The notes: generated by a model not told the origin, from the sequence alone. 64,000 bases of DNA from Mycoplasma zalophi (GCF_018914005.1 NZ_JAHMHI010000001.1:496001-560000), one strand, 5' to 3'; positions 1 through 12,071 are shown, counted from the first letter of the stretch. Program-made: numbers and translations.

Positions 1-31
1 TTTGCACCACAATTTTTGAAAGGAAAATTTT

Positions 32-469
32 ATGGCTAAAGAATTAGTAAGAATTGCTAAACTACAATTTAATGCCGGACAAGCAAAACCTGGTCCAGCA
101 TTAGCTGGTTTAGGAATTGTAATGCCTGAATTCACAAAACAATTTAATGATGCAACAAGAGATAGAGGAAGTGAACCTGTCCCTGTTAAAATTTGAGTAT
201 ATAAAGACAAATCATTTGATTTTAAAATCTTTACTTCACCAGCTTCATACAAATTAAAAGAAGCAGCTAAAATCAACACAGGAGCACATAATTCTAAAAA
301 AGAAGTTGTTGCAACAATAACAGTTGATCAATTAAAACAAATAGCAGAATACAAATTACCAGACTTAAACACTGATGATTTAGAAGCAGCAATGAAACAA
401 ATAGCAGGAACAGCAAAAAATATGGGAATTAAAATCGAAGGTTACCCTGCAGAAGAAGGAGTTAACTAA
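32..469 (+). CDS. rplK: 50S ribosomal protein L11
   Basis: This 145-aa protein of the large ribosomal subunit binds the GTPase-associated region of 23S rRNA. The N-terminal part carries the conserved L11 pattern, with [12 protein letters not shown] at about residues 15-26, where L11 proteins have a proline-glycine-rich methyl-acceptor and rRNA-contact segment. One UGA codon is read as Trp (IWVYKDK), as expected for code 4. The start is set by an AAAGGAAAA ribosome-binding site 7-8 nt upstream. The TAA stop overlaps the ATG of rplA (TAATG), so the two genes are translationally coupled in the usual rplK-rplA operon. Length and order are normal for the family. Confidence 0.97.
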
Positions 470-1158
470 TGAAAAAAATTTCAAAAAACTTACAAAAAGC
501 AAGAGCTTTAGTAGATAAAAATGCTGTTTATTCATTAGAAGAAGCTATTGAATTAGCTAAAAAAGCTTCATATGCAAAATTCGATGCTTCAATCGATCTT
601 GCTATCAAATTAAATATTGATACACGTAAAGCTGATCAACAATTACGTGGAGCTGTTGTACTTCCACACGGAACAGGTAAAACAGTTAAAGTTTTAGTAG
701 CAACAGATGATGTTACTGCTCAACAACAAGCAAAAGAAGCAGGTGCAGATTATGTTTATTCAGCATCTGAACTTCCTGAAGTTTTAAATCAAGATAAATA
801 TGATTTTGATGTTATAGTAGCTGATCCAAAAATAATGGCAGTTTTAGGAAAATATGGTAAAAAGTTAGGACCAAAAGGATTAATGCCCAACCCTAAAACA
901 GGTACTGTAACAATGACACCAGGTAAAACAGTTGAAGAACTTAAAAAAGGTAAAGCAAATTACCGTGCAGAAAAAGCTGGAATTATTCACTCATTAATCG
1001 GTAAAGCATCAATGTCTACAAAAGATTTAGCAGAAAATGCTCAAACATTAATTAGTACAATTAAACGTTTAAAACCAGCAGCTGTAAAAGGAACATATAT
1101 GTTAAACTTAACAGTTTCTGCTACAATGGGTCCATCAGTAAAAATTAAAATTGATTAA
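469..1158 (+). CDS. rplA: 50S ribosomal protein L1
   Basis: This 229-aa protein forms the L1 stalk of the large subunit. In many bacteria it also represses its own operon by binding the mRNA leader, which cannot be tested here because the leader lies outside the window. The family signature with GPKGLMPNPKTGTVT appears at about residues 137-151. The start overlaps the rplK stop by one base, and a strong hairpin terminator follows 6 nt after the stop, so rplKA ends here. No unusual residue or length was noticed. Confidence 0.97.
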   Translation: MKKISKNLQKARALVDKNAVYSLEEAIELAKKASYAKFDASIDLAIKLNIDTRKADQQLRGAVVLPHGTGKTVKVLVATDDVTAQQQAKEAGADYVYSASELPEVLNQDKYDFDVIVADPKIMAVLGKYGKKLGPKGLMPNPKTGTVTMTPGKTVEELKKGKANYRAEKAGIIHSLIGKASMSTKDLAENAQTLISTIKRLKPAAVKGTYMLNLTVSATMGPSVKIKID

Positions 1159-1163
1159 TTCTT

Positions 1164-1188
1164 AAACAGCCTTGGGCTGTTTTTTTTA
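1164..1188 (+). terminator. Rho-independent terminator of rplKA
   Basis: Stem AACAGCC / GGCTGTT with a 3-nt loop is followed by a run of T. It lies immediately after the rplA stop and separates the ribosomal operon from the surface-protein gene downstream. Confidence 0.85.
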
Positions 1189-1254
1189 TACAACTTAATC
1201 GTAAGAAAAAACGGAATTTATTATATACTTAATATAAATTAATAAGGGGGTGAA

Positions 1255-3276
1255 ATGAAGAAATCTTCTAAGATAATATTATTAAGCACTTCAATTCCAA
1301 TAACAATAGCAGTTGCTTCTGTAGGCACATACTATGGAGTTATTAATAGTTCACAAACAAATAAAAACACATCAGAGCAAACGTACTCAGAAAAAGATGA
1401 TTCAAAACAAAACTCAATAAAAGAAATTACTAAACCAGAACCCACTAATACTGAAGGTACAAAAGAAAATGTTTCAGACAAAACCACCGGTACTAAAAAC
1501 ATTAATTCAGAAGAAGCAAATAACCAAAATAATGACCAAAAAACTGAAACAAATACTGAAAATGACAGTGAAAATCTAAAAAAACAAGTAAATGATTCTT
1601 ACAAAAATATCTTTGATGAGCAACAAAGATTTTGAAATTTATATCAAGCATCTAAAGCAGAAAATACAAAATATAAATATGAATTTTTGTTTGATGAAAT
1701 GGATAAAATAATTGAAAACTTTGATCAACTAGAAAAGCCGATTAAATATGATGAACAAGAATTAAACACTTATAAAAAAGCTTTCTCTTTTTTACATGAT
1801 AAATTCTCAAAAATGGAGCAATTAAAATCAAATTTATCTACTCAACAAGACACTCAACCTGAATATTATTCAGAGAATTTTAACAAAAACAACATAAAAA
1901 AAGATGATAATAATTTTCAAAATAACTACAATAATTATCCTGAATTAGAGGCTATTGAAAAATCAACAAACAATCAAAATAATAATTTCAACCCTGAAAG
2001 AGCATTCATGAATTCTCGGGCTTTAAAATTTATTGATTTAGCAAAAAGTAATATCCGTGATTTCGATGAAAATAATTACACAAACGAGCAAAAAAAGAAA
2101 CTAACTGCTTTTCTTCAAGACACAATAATTAAGAAAGAAAAAGACAAAAGTACACAAATAAGACTGGTTTTTGACTGAATTAGAAAACATGTCAGATATG
2201 CAAAGCAACCTAATCAAGCTAAATTAAATCCTTTTTTAGTTAAAGAATATTTATATGCAGTTTGTGGGGGATACAGTATTTTATACAAGGCCTTTTTAGA
2301 TTTATTGAACATTAAAAGCATAATGGTTATTGGTTGATCTTCAGCAGGCGCGCATCAATGAAATGCTATTCTAGACCCAAAAACTCAACAATGATTTTTT
2401 TCTGATGCAACTTGAGGAGTTGTAAGTGAAAAATATTTTAAATTAGACCCTAAAGAAATTTCTAATGATCACATGGTTGAACGTGTTCTGAGTTTAGATC
2501 ACTTACAAGACAACATAAAATACGAATATTGAAATGGGTTATCAGTAAAAAATTCACTAGTAAACAACCCAAATATTCCAGATAAATTAAATGATATTAT
2601 TGTTGAAAATATTTCTGACAGTATCTTAAATAATGATAAAATTCACACCTTAAGGGTACCTAGATTTGTAAAAAATATTGAATACGCAGGAACAAGAGGA
2701 ATACATGATTTTGAATTGGTAAAAGATAATAATTTTTTCAGCTCACAAAATGGTTTATTATACAGCAAAAACTTCAAAAAACTACTAATGACACCTAAAA
2801 ATTCAGAAGAAGAATTTATTGTTATTCCTAAAGAAACAGTAGCACTAAATGATGGTAAAGAATTATTTGAATCACCATTTGTTAAAAGTATAGAAGTTGA
2901 ATCAGGAAATTTTGCTCTTGCATCATATAAAGGTGTATTATATAACAATGATTTTAGCCAAATGTTATCAATTCCTAGTGGTTTAACTGATTTAATTGTA
3001 CATTCAAGAGTAAAATTCCAAGGGCAAGAAATTTCATTTAAAGATAATATTAAAACAGTTATTTTGAACGAAGGAATTACAACGATTGAAGATTTTACAT
3101 TTAACAACTTAAAAAACTTAGAATTTGTCTTAATTCCTTCAACAATAAAAGAAATAAAAGACAATGCTTTTTGACAAATAAATGACATAACACTAAAAAC
3201 TCATGAGTATAATAAATATGTTGAGGAATTTGCAAAAAATCATAAGTTTAAATATGAAATTATAAATAGTAACTAA
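1255..3276 (+). CDS. membrane-anchored surface protein with transglutaminase-like domain and leucine-rich C-terminus
   Basis: This 673-aa protein is read through several UGA-Trp codons. Residues 5-30 form one N-terminal hydrophobic anchor with no lipobox cysteine, so it is probably a membrane-anchored rather than lipid-modified protein. Residues 35-110 are a Ser/Thr/Glu/Asn-rich linker. A transglutaminase/protease-like core is visible: Cys337 in VCGGYS, His367 in AGAHQWN and Asp384 in SDATWG give the classic Cys-His-Asp order and spacing. The last ~150 residues resemble BspA-type leucine-rich repeats (TVILNEGITTIEDFTFNNL, then LEFVLIPSTIKEIKDNAF). The start has a GGGGGTGAA site. The first 40 residues are closely related to those of the nuclease at 32486. 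Enzyme activity and substrate are unknown; protein cross-linking, deamidation or proteolysis outside the cell are all possible. Confidence 0.8.
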
Positions 3277-3299
3277 CTTAAATTTAGGTTAGTTATTTT
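3270..3299 (+). terminator. terminator of the surface-protein gene
   Basis: AACTAAC and GTTAGTT arms enclose an AT-rich loop and are followed by T residues. The left arm overlaps the stop codon. Confidence 0.65.
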
Positions 3300-3465
3300 T
3301 AAAAAATAATTTAAAGAGCTGTAAAAAAATATTGTTTTTTACTATTTTTCATAAATAAGTTTGTTATTTTGCATATAGGGATTTAAAAAAATAAATTTTT
3401 GGTAAAATTTTTATAGTATAAATATTTATTTATAAATTTGAAAATTAATAACAAATAGAGGTATT

Positions 3466-4809
3466 ATGACTGTTAAAAAAATATACGAAACACCAGCAAA
3501 ATTTGATGGACAAACATTTAAAATCGAGGGATGAGTTGCAAACAATAGAGGAAACACAAAAATTCGTTTTTTAGAAATTAATGATGGAAGTTCGGTTAAA
3601 AATTTACAAGTTGTTTTAAAAAGTGAAAATATAGATTTAAATTTAGTGGAATCAGCAAGATTAGGTAGTGCAATTTATGTAATGGGGAAATTAGTATATA
3701 CAGAAACCGCAAAACAACCTATTGAATTACAAGCTGAAGAATTTAAACTTTTAAGTGTATCTGATGAAGACTATCCAATCCAAAAAAAAGAAATTACTTT
3801 AGACTTTTTAAGAGAAATTCCACATTTAAGACATAGAACAAATCTACTTAGAACAGTATTTTTAATTAGATCAACACTAGCTCAAGAAATTCACAAATAT
3901 TTTTCTGAAAATGATTTTATGTATGTAAATAGTCCAATCATAACTGGAAATGATGGTGAAGGTGCTGGAGAATTATTTGTTGTAGATGATGAAAACACAG
4001 AACAATTTTTTAAAGCAAAAGCTACACTAGGAGTAACTGGTCAATTACATGCAGAATCATATGCATTAGGATTTAAAAAAGTTTATACATTTGCACCAAC
4101 TTTTAGAGCTGAATACTCACACACATCAAGACATGCTGCAGAATTTTGAATGATAGAACCTGAATGCGCATTTTATGATTTACCTAAAATAATAAATCTT
4201 GCAGATGATTTATTAAAAACTTCAATCAAAAATACAATTAAAAAATTACCAAATGAATTTGCATATTTAGAAGCTACTGTAAAAAGCAATCTTTTAGAAG
4301 ATTTAAACAAATTTATCGAAACTAAACTACAAACCCTTGATTACAAGGATGCATTGGAAATTTTAAAACAAAATAAAGATAAATTTGAAGAACAAAATTT
4401 TGAATTTGGAATTGACTTGGCTAGTGAACATGAAAAATTCCTTGCAAACGATTACATTAAAGGACCTGTTGCTGTTATAAACTATCCAAAACAAATTAAA
4501 GCTTTTTACATGTATCAAAACCCAGATAATAAAACAGTTGCTGCTTTTGATTTATTGGTGCCAGGTATTGGTGAACTTGTTGGTGGAAGTCAAAGGGAAA
4601 CTGATTACAATAAACTACTAAACAGAATGCAAGAATTAAATATGAATATTGAACCTCTTCAATGATATTTAGATCTAAGAAGATATGGTGATTATATGAG
4701 TAGTGGGTTTGGAATTGGTTTTGAAAGATTAATCATGTATGTAACAGGAATAAGTAATATAAGAGATGTTATCCCTTACCCTAGAACTCCTGGAAATTTA
4801 AAAATGTAG
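3466..4809 (+). CDS. asnS: asparaginyl-tRNA synthetase
   Basis: This class IIb aminoacyl-tRNA synthetase of 447 aa attaches asparagine to tRNA-Asn. An N-terminal OB-fold anticodon-binding domain covers about residues 1-110 (KIEGWVANNRG). The class II catalytic core follows, with motif 2 ([19 protein letters not shown]) near residues 210-228 and motif 3 ([18 protein letters not shown]) near the C-terminus. Four UGA-Trp codons were seen. The ATG is preceded by ATAGAGGTATT, a good ribosome-binding site. The gene is full length. Its stop is followed 6 nt later by the glycosyltransferase start, so it probably heads that cluster. A direct enzyme makes an Asp/Glu-tRNA amidotransferase route for Asn-tRNA unnecessary. 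Confidence 0.96.
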
Positions 4810-4815
4810 GTTATA

Positions 4816-5805
4816 ATGAAATTAAATATAATAATACCTTTATACAATCCAACTGAAAGTATAAAAACAACACTCTCTAATTTACTAGAACAAAAAAATA
4901 AAAATTTTAATTTACACATTATTATTGATAATCCTTCATCAGAACATTTAGAAGAAATTTATGAAATTAGAAATTTATTTGAAAATAAGAATTTTTTAAT
5001 AACAATAAATTCAAAACACCAGTCAATTAATAAAGTTATTTATGAAGCTTTATTAGATTCAAACGAAGAATATTCATTTATTTTTTATCCTGATACAGAA
5101 ATAAACAGTAATTGAGTTGAAAATATCTTAAATGTTTTAAATAAAAATAAAGTTGATGTTGTTGAAACTAGAGCAATGTATCGTGGATATGTAAAACATG
5201 ATGAAAAAATTAAACCACTAGAAAACAAAATATATAACTTATCAAAAAATGAAAATCCAGTTGTGTTTAGTTCTCCGGTTATGTTTAATAAAGTTGTAAA
5301 AACTAATTTACTAACAGAAATGTTTACAAATTGAAAAACATTTAAAAGCGCAAACAGAGAATACTCAATAGATATAAATTATTCAATTCTTTTATCTGCT
5401 AATACTTATTTTTACACAAGCGAAATTGAAACATATAACTGAAATTACACAACCCAAAATATAAATATAAAAAGTTTAAAAAATGAATGAAAATTATTAC
5501 AACCTTTATTTGAAAAAAAATATTCAAATTTAGAACTTTGAGAATTTTGTAAATTTTATAATTATCAAATTTTTGTGGCTGGTTATTTAGGTTACATAAA
5601 ATATTGAAAAATGAGATTACTTGGAAAAAATCTCAACTTAAAAGGAATAAAAGATGCTCTTGTGGAGCAACTTGAAAATATTTATAAAAATAAAGAAGTT
5701 TATCAAAATAATAAATACATAATGTCTACCAGTTTACAAAGTTTAGTTGATGAAAAGTATAAAATTGAAGAAAATTGAAATGATATTTTTTATAAATTCT
5801 TATAA
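4816..5805 (+). CDS. GT2-like glycosyltransferase
   Basis: This 329-aa protein starts with the GT-A nucleotide-sugar fold: NIIIPLYNPTESIKTTLSNLL at residues 3-23, then IIIDNPSS where family 2 enzymes have their first acidic residue, and FIFYPDTEINSNW around residues 93-105 where the metal-binding DxD-like motif lies (here DTE). The C-terminal half is Asn/Lys/Tyr-rich and not recognisable. No strong membrane segment was seen, so it probably acts on the inner face of the membrane. Donor and acceptor are unknown; glycolipid or capsule synthesis is plausible. It follows asnS by 6 nt and its TAA overlaps the ATG of the RDD gene (TAATG). Confidence 0.72.
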
Positions 5806-6473
5806 TGTCAAAAACAAAAACACAAAATATTAAAGCTTCTTTTTGAAGAAGATTCTTATCTATGATTATTGATTTTATTATTTTCTTTGGATTTTTATTA
5901 GTAACTTCTATTTTAATCATAGATAAAAAAATAGCAAACTTTCATAAAAACTATTTTTATTACATTTGAATAGTTTTAATAATTATTTATATTTTATTAA
6001 TTTGAATAATTATCCCCATCATTTCAAAAGGTCAAACAATCGGAATGCTAATCACGAAACTCAAAATTATTCCTAGTTTAGATAAATATAAATTAAATAA
6101 TGTGATTTTACAAAGACAAATTTTATTTGCTTGATTATGAATTATTGTTTTGTGTTTATTTATTATTTTTGTAAGCCCCGAAACATTTATTCAGGCATCA
6201 AAACTTAATAAACAAACGATAAATCAATTGACAATTACACAAAGAGGATTTATTTCTATTCCTCTTACACTAAGCGCAGTAACGGCTTTTATGGATTCTT
6301 TTTTAATCATTACAACGGCTAGAAATTCAAGGATAAGTTGAAACGATAGTTTTTCAAATTCTTTTGTAGTATATAAAAACAAATTCGAAACAATAATAGA
6401 GGATGATAATTGACAAAACAATAATATAAAACCCAAAAAAAGAATATTACCAAAAATAAATTTTATAAATTAA
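5805..6473 (+). CDS. RDD-family membrane protein
   Basis: This is a 222-aa integral membrane protein. The N-terminus has the family pattern of an aromatic/arginine stretch before the first membrane helix (FWRRFLSMIIDFIIFFGF, residues 12-29). A second helix follows near residues 46-68, then SKGQTIGMLITKLKI, the conserved G-(Q)-x-G-(K/M) segment after helix 2. A third helix lies around residues 105-125 and another near residues 155-175. RDD proteins are thought to be transporters or membrane partners, but most have no assigned job. The start overlaps the stop of the glycosyltransferase gene, which suggests translational coupling. The stop lies 10 nt before pcrA. Confidence 0.75.
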
Positions 6474-6483
6474 GGAGCTAATT

Positions 6484-8715
6484 ATGGAAAATGAAGTAAT
6501 AAATGAATTTAGTTTAGATTCATTAAATGATCAACAAAAACAAGCAGTATTACACACAAAAGGACCGCTTAGACTTATTGCAGGGGCGGGAAGTGGAAAA
6601 ACCAGAGTTCTTACTTATAAAATTGCTCACTTAATTAAAAACATGAATATTTCACCATCAAAAATATTGGCTGTAACTTTTTCTAATAAAGCAGCTAATG
6701 AAATGAGAGAACGTGCTTTGGACATGATTGATAATACATATGAAAAACCCGTAATCTCCACATTTCATGCACTATGTTCTAAAATTTTAAGAAGAGAAAT
6801 TTCAAATATAAATTACCCCAATGATTTTCAAATTTTAGATGAATTGGATCAAAAACAAATTTTAAGATTAATATATGGAAAATTAGGCATTGATTCACAA
6901 GAATACAGCGCTTCAAGTGTTTTAAGTTATATCGATAATGCAAAAAATCTATTAAAAACTCCTGCTCAAGCAATAGAAGAAGCAGAAGAAGAACAAAAAA
7001 TTTTAAATAAAAAACATTCAGAGAAAGATTTAAGACCTTATATTTACGAAGAATATGAAAACCACTTAAAAAATACTCACTCTTTAGATTTTACTGATTT
7101 ATTAGTATATACAAGACAAATTTTCTATGACCCTCAACACAAAAAAATTAGAGAAAAATGAGAAAATATGTTTGATTATATTCTTGTTGATGAATTTCAA
7201 GATACAAGCCAAATTCAATACGATATTGTCAAAGTTTTAGCAAAAAACCAAAATATAACAATTGTTGGTGACCCCGATCAAACTATTTATACCTGAAGAA
7301 ATGCAGATATCAACATAATTGTTAACTTTGATAAAGATTTTTCAAATGTAGAAACTATTAAGTTAGAACAAAATTATCGTTCAAGTAAAAAAATAATTGA
7401 AGCCGCAAATAAATTAATTAGTAAAAACATATTAAGAGTTGAAAAAAGACTTTTTACCGAAAATGAAGAAGGTGAAAATATTGAATTTTACTGTGGATTT
7501 AGTGATGAAGCTGAAGCAAGATGAATTGCTGCAAAAATTGGTGAACTTAAACGTAAAAGAGTTCAACTAAAAAACATTGCAATCTTGTATAGAACCAACT
7601 CATATTCAAGAGCAATAGAAGAAGCTTTAATGTTTGAAAATACAAACCATAAGGTTTTTGGTTCAATAAGATTTTATCAAAGAGAAGAAATAAAAGATGC
7701 TCTTGCATATCTAAGAGTGATCCACGATGGATCTGAAATTTCATTATTAAGAATTATTAATAAACCTTCAAGAAAAATAGGTTCAGAAACAATTCAAAAA
7801 CTTCTAACATATGCTTCAAAATACAACGAAGACTTGTGAACAACACTAGAATCTAGATTTGTTGAATTGCAAAAAATAACCGGAATAAACCGGAGCACAC
7901 TTGAAAATATTGCTAATTTAATTAATGCTATTAGATGATCAAGAAGAAGAATTCAAACAACAGGTATTTCAAAAGTTTTATATGAACTAATTTATCATAA
8001 AATAAACTATTTTGGTTCTTTAAAATTAACAGAAGATGAACTAGAAAATAAAATCGAAAACTTTAAATCACTAATTGCTGCTATAGAAAATTGAGAACAC
8101 AAAAACCCAAATAGTGGAATTGATGAATATCTTCAAGAAATAACTTTAATAACTGATAGAGATCCCGAAGATGATGTAAGTTCATATGTTTCACTAATGA
8201 CTGTTCATAATGCAAAAGGACTTGAATATGATTATGTATTTATTGCAGGGCTTGCTGAAAACATTTTCCCACATTATCGTTCAATAGCACCTCAAGGTGA
8301 AAAACCATCAATGTTTTCAAAACCTAAAGCTAATGCCACTTTGGCAAATCCAGAGCTTCTTGAAGAAGAAAGAAGATTAGCATATGTTGCTATAACAAGA
8401 GCTAAGAAAAAACTATTTGTAAGTTTTTCAACCTCAAAACATAATGAAGAAAGCAGATTTATACAAGAAGCGGGTGTAAGAGGTACTGGTAGACTGATAG
8501 GAATCGCAAATTCATTTAGCATTGCAGATGATATAAATGAAAATATAAAAATAATAGCAGGTGATAAAATCGTTCATTCTAAATTTGGTAAGGGTGTGGT
8601 TTTAAGTTCTATGGGAGATGTAATAGAAGTTAAATTTGATATAGATGGTTCTCAAAGAATGTTATCTAAATCGCAAGCACCTATTAAAAAATACATTGAT
8701 GAGGATGATGATTAA
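6484..8715 (+). CDS. pcrA: ATP-dependent DNA helicase, UvrD/PcrA family
   Basis: This 743-aa superfamily 1A 3'-5' DNA helicase acts in repair and replication-fork clearance. Motifs in order: Q-motif LNDQQKQAV (14-22), Walker A AGAGSGKT (33-40), motif Ia [11 protein letters not shown], motif [12 protein letters not shown], motif [15 protein letters not shown], motif IV QNYRSS, motif [14 protein letters not shown], motif [13 protein letters not shown]. It ends with a short Tudor-like tail ([15 protein letters not shown]) typical of PcrA. The start has AAGGAG 7 nt upstream. It is complete, with UGA-Trp codons. pcrA and uvrD names are used interchangeably for mollicute orthologues. Confidence 0.93.
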
Positions 8716-8717
8716 TT

Positions 8718-10232
8718 GTGAGTTTTCAAATATTAATATTTATATTTACTTTAATATTATTTACAATTGTTTGTATTATAATTTTCGCTTATATAAATAA
8801 GCATAAAAACAATTATGGTGTTATCCCTTTAACAATTGACTACAAAAGTAAAAGAATAAAATTATTATCTTATAAAAAAAGTGCAATAAACTTAATGCCC
8901 TTTACAAAAAATGAAAAATTAAACAACGGTAAATGACTTTCTTTTGAAGAATTTTCTGATTTATTTTTAGAACCATCTAAAAACAATCTTTCTAAACTTT
9001 TTCAAGAAATAGTCAATAATAAACAAGATTTAACAGTTAATTTAATGACTAAAAAACATAAAATTCAATTAACCCTTATAAGTCCAACTAATATAGAAGA
9101 AGAAAATGCAGCACTTTTATATTGACAAACAATATATAAAGAAAAAGTTGTGCATTTAACTTACGTTGATGATTATAAGGATATAGTTAATGAAAAAGAT
9201 TCTTTTAAAGTTTTCTTCAATTTAAAGGAGAGAAACATTCACAAAAAAGATTTATTTTTAAAATTTATAAATAAAAAATTAGATAAAAAATATAAATATA
9301 AAATTTTTGTTAAATATTCAATAATTTATCTTTCTGTCAATAACTTAAACAAAACAAATTTATTAAATAAATATTTTTATAAATTACTTAAAATTTTTGA
9401 AACTTCATTTTTAAGTAAATTATGTAATGGAATTATTTTTATCCCTTCTAATTTCCAAATTTCTAAATTAGATATTAATATCAACTCAATAGATTACTTG
9501 CAATTTTTAACAAAAAAAGAATCTAAAATCATAATTTTAAACAATTCCCACTTAACAGACGAAAGAGTTGATGACTTTGAGGCAAATTATAAAAAAATTT
9601 CTAATTTGTTACAAAAAGATGTGATTAAATATATCGACAAACCTGTTTATGAGTTTTTTGATAAGCTTTCCGACATAAAATTTATTTATCCTGAAATGGA
9701 TAATAATAACCAAGAATCAAACTATGTTTTGAAAAATACAAGTTTAAAATATAATTTTTTAGATAAATTTGTTAATATAAAAATAGAAAACGACACAAGC
9801 ATTTATCTCTTTCCAATAATTGATTATGATTTTTTATATTTATCAGGGCAAGAAATTAAAAAATCTTTTATAGATAAAATTAACCAAATAAAAATTGTGG
9901 TAGTTGTAAAAAACTTAAATAACCTAGATTTAATTTACACAAAAGCATTAAGTTTAAAAACATATGGAATAGACGTTATTGTTGGGGTATCTGTTTTAGA
10001 TAACAACATTATTCAATTAATAAAAAAAATAAATGCGGATTTTGTAGTTTTAACAAAAAAAATTACTTCTTCACTAGATGTACCAAAAGATTTTAGTTAT
10101 TTAGTGGGCTTATTAAATTTTGCAAAAGATTCTAATATAAAATTTATTTTTGAAGATATAGATATAACAAAACAGGGTTATAAAATAAGAAAAAATTTAA
10201 ATATTTTCTTATATTCAAAGGAGATAGAATAA
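8718..10232 (+). CDS. unrecognised protein with N-terminal membrane helix and EAL-like C-terminus
   Basis: This 504-aa protein starts at GTG 2 nt after pcrA. Residues 3-27 are one strongly hydrophobic helix; the rest looks cytoplasmic and is Lys/Asn/Ile-rich. I do not recognise it from a signature motif. The last ~110 residues alternate strands and helices like the second half of an EAL phosphodiesterase barrel: LKTYGIDVIVGVSVLDNN, then INADFVVLTKKI, then FAKDSNIKFIFEDID, where EAL proteins have LG...DDFG, DxxKID and EGVE. The catalytic acidic residues are not clearly kept, so any such domain is probably degenerate. TAATG overlap couples it to the degV gene. An unrelated barrel is equally possible. 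Confidence 0.55.
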
Positions 10233-11089
10233 TGAAAAAATTAGGTATTGTTATAGATTCTTTTTCTGGTTTTACTGAAAAAGAAGCAAATGATTTCGGA
10301 TTTGAATTTTTACCGCTACAAATAAATGTGGGTGGTATTAACAAATTAGAAGGAATTGAAACCTCTAACGTTGAAGTGTTAGTTCAATTAAGAAATAATT
10401 TAGAATGTAAAACCTCACTTCCCCCATTTGCATATATGGAAACATCATTAAAAAAATGATATGAAAAATATGATCAGGTAATTATTTTACCTTTAAATAG
10501 TCATTTGTCTAGTGAACATGACTTCCTTAAAAAAATGATAGAAAATAACAATTTTGGTGATAAAATAGCTATTTTTAATAATAATTTTTGTGCTTATCAA
10601 TTTGTTTGAGTGGGTAAAAAATTACTAAAAATGAATGAAGAAAATGCTTCTCTTGATGAAATGTTGAAATTCTTAGAAGAATATAATGAAAGCAGTTTAA
10701 ATTACATAATACCAGCAAATTTAAACACATTAATTCAAAGTGGGAGATTAAAAAAATACCAAAAATTACTTTTAACAAGTTTAAAATTAATTCCTATAAT
10801 TAAAAATAAAGATGGTATTTCTCCAGATACTGTAAAAAGATCAATTAAATCAGCAATAAATAAATCGATTGAAAAACTTATTTTATTTATTGGAGGAGAA
10901 GAAAAAATAAAAGATTATAATTTTTGAATAATAAATACAGGTGATCCCGAATTGGTTAACATAGCAACAGAAACCTTTAAATCATATAATATTTATCCTG
11001 CATTTAATACTTTGGGGGCAAGTTCAATTATGATCCACGCAGGAATTGATTCAATTAGTGTGGGAGTATCTAAACATATAAATGTATAA
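10232..11089 (+). CDS. DegV family fatty-acid-binding protein
   Basis: This 285-aa protein is of the DegV/FakB type, which presents fatty acids to the kinase FakA for phosphorylation. Visible family features: the N-terminal strand and Ser/Thr turn GIVIDSFSGFTEKEA (residues 4-18), where DegV proteins have DS(T/S)..; the conserved CKTSLPPFAYMETSL around residues 59-73 (family T-S-Q-P); LPLNSHLSSEHDF (S-L-S-G-T-Y equivalent); and a C-terminal segment with GASSIMIHAGIDSISVGV (family H-x-G). The FakA and PlsX partners lie in the same window near 57-60 kb. It overlaps the upstream gene by 1 nt and the pip start by 8 nt. A FakB role is inferred from family and partners; the fatty acid is unknown. 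Confidence 0.8.
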
Positions 11090-12014
11090 ACACAATAATT
11101 TTCAAGAATTTTATTTAAATAGCAATCAACACAAAATATATTACTCAGTTTCAGGTAATCCCAATGGAATTCCTGTTATTTTTGTTCATGGAGGACCTGG
11201 TGGTGGTACAACTTCAGAAGATACTAGGTTTTTTGACCCAGAAGTATTTAAAGTTATTTTATTTGACCAAAGAGGATGCGGAAAAAGTTTACCAGCAGCA
11301 GAAATTAAAAACAACAACACTCATTTATTAATAGAAGATATGGAAAATATTAGAAAAATCTTAAACATCGATAAATGAATAATTTTTGGTGGATCATGAG
11401 GTACAACACTTTCGCTTCTTTATGCACAAAAATACCCAGAAAATGTTATTCACATGGTGCTTAGAGGTATTTTCTTAGCAAGAAATTCTGATTTAGAATG
11501 ATTATACGGAAACAATGGCGCAAGTGTATTTTTTACCAAAGAATATGAAAAATTTCAACAATATAGTAATCAAAACACAACATCTTCAATAATTAAGTTT
11601 TATTATGATCAAATTCAAAACAAAGATCTAAATATAGCAGCAGAAGCAGCTAAACAATGAGCAGATTGAGAAATGTCTGTAATAACACTTTTGCCTAATA
11701 AAAATACTATTGAAAATGCTCAAGATATAATAAATTTTAGTATTTTGGAAACTCATTATTTCATTAACAATTGTTTTATAGAAGAAAATCAAATTTTAAA
11801 TAATGCTCATAAAATAAAAGATATTCCTATTGAAATAATTCATGGACGTTATGACGTTGACTGTAGAGTTTCTTCTGCTTATGAACTATCTAAACATTTA
11901 AATAAATGTAACTTACAAATAATAGAAGCTGCAGGCCACTCCTCAAGAGAAAAAGGTATAGAATTAGCTCTTTTTGAAACAATGGAAAAAATAAAAAATA
12001 AGAACCAGTATTAG
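11082..12014 (+). CDS. pip: proline iminopeptidase (alpha/beta hydrolase)
   Basis: This 310-aa serine peptidase removes N-terminal proline from peptides. The oxyanion segment HGGPGG begins at residue 36, the nucleophile is Ser105 in GGSWGTT, the acid is Asp258 in HGRYDVDC and the base His286 in EAAGHSS, giving a complete triad. DQRGCGKS after the oxyanion strand is typical of S33 prolyl aminopeptidases. Several UGA-Trp codons occur. Its ATG lies inside the end of the degV gene (8-nt overlap), so it is translationally coupled. It likely supplies amino acids from peptides, as do PepV and PepO elsewhere in the window. Confidence 0.92.
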
Positions 12015-12028
12015 CACTGGTTCTTTTT
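12002..12028 (+). terminator. terminator overlapping the pip stop codon
   Basis: AACCAGT and ACTGGTT arms with a short loop containing the TAG stop, followed by T5. It ends the + strand block that began at asnS and faces the 3' end of the fic gene. Confidence 0.8.
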
Positions 12029-12071
12029 AATTTTTTATAAAAATTTAAAATCATTAAGTTAAGAATTTTGA

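Noticed and set aside
2643-3188. 181-aa open frame on the - strand
   Set aside because: It lies opposite the leucine-rich end of the surface protein, lacks a ribosome-binding site and has no recognisable domain.
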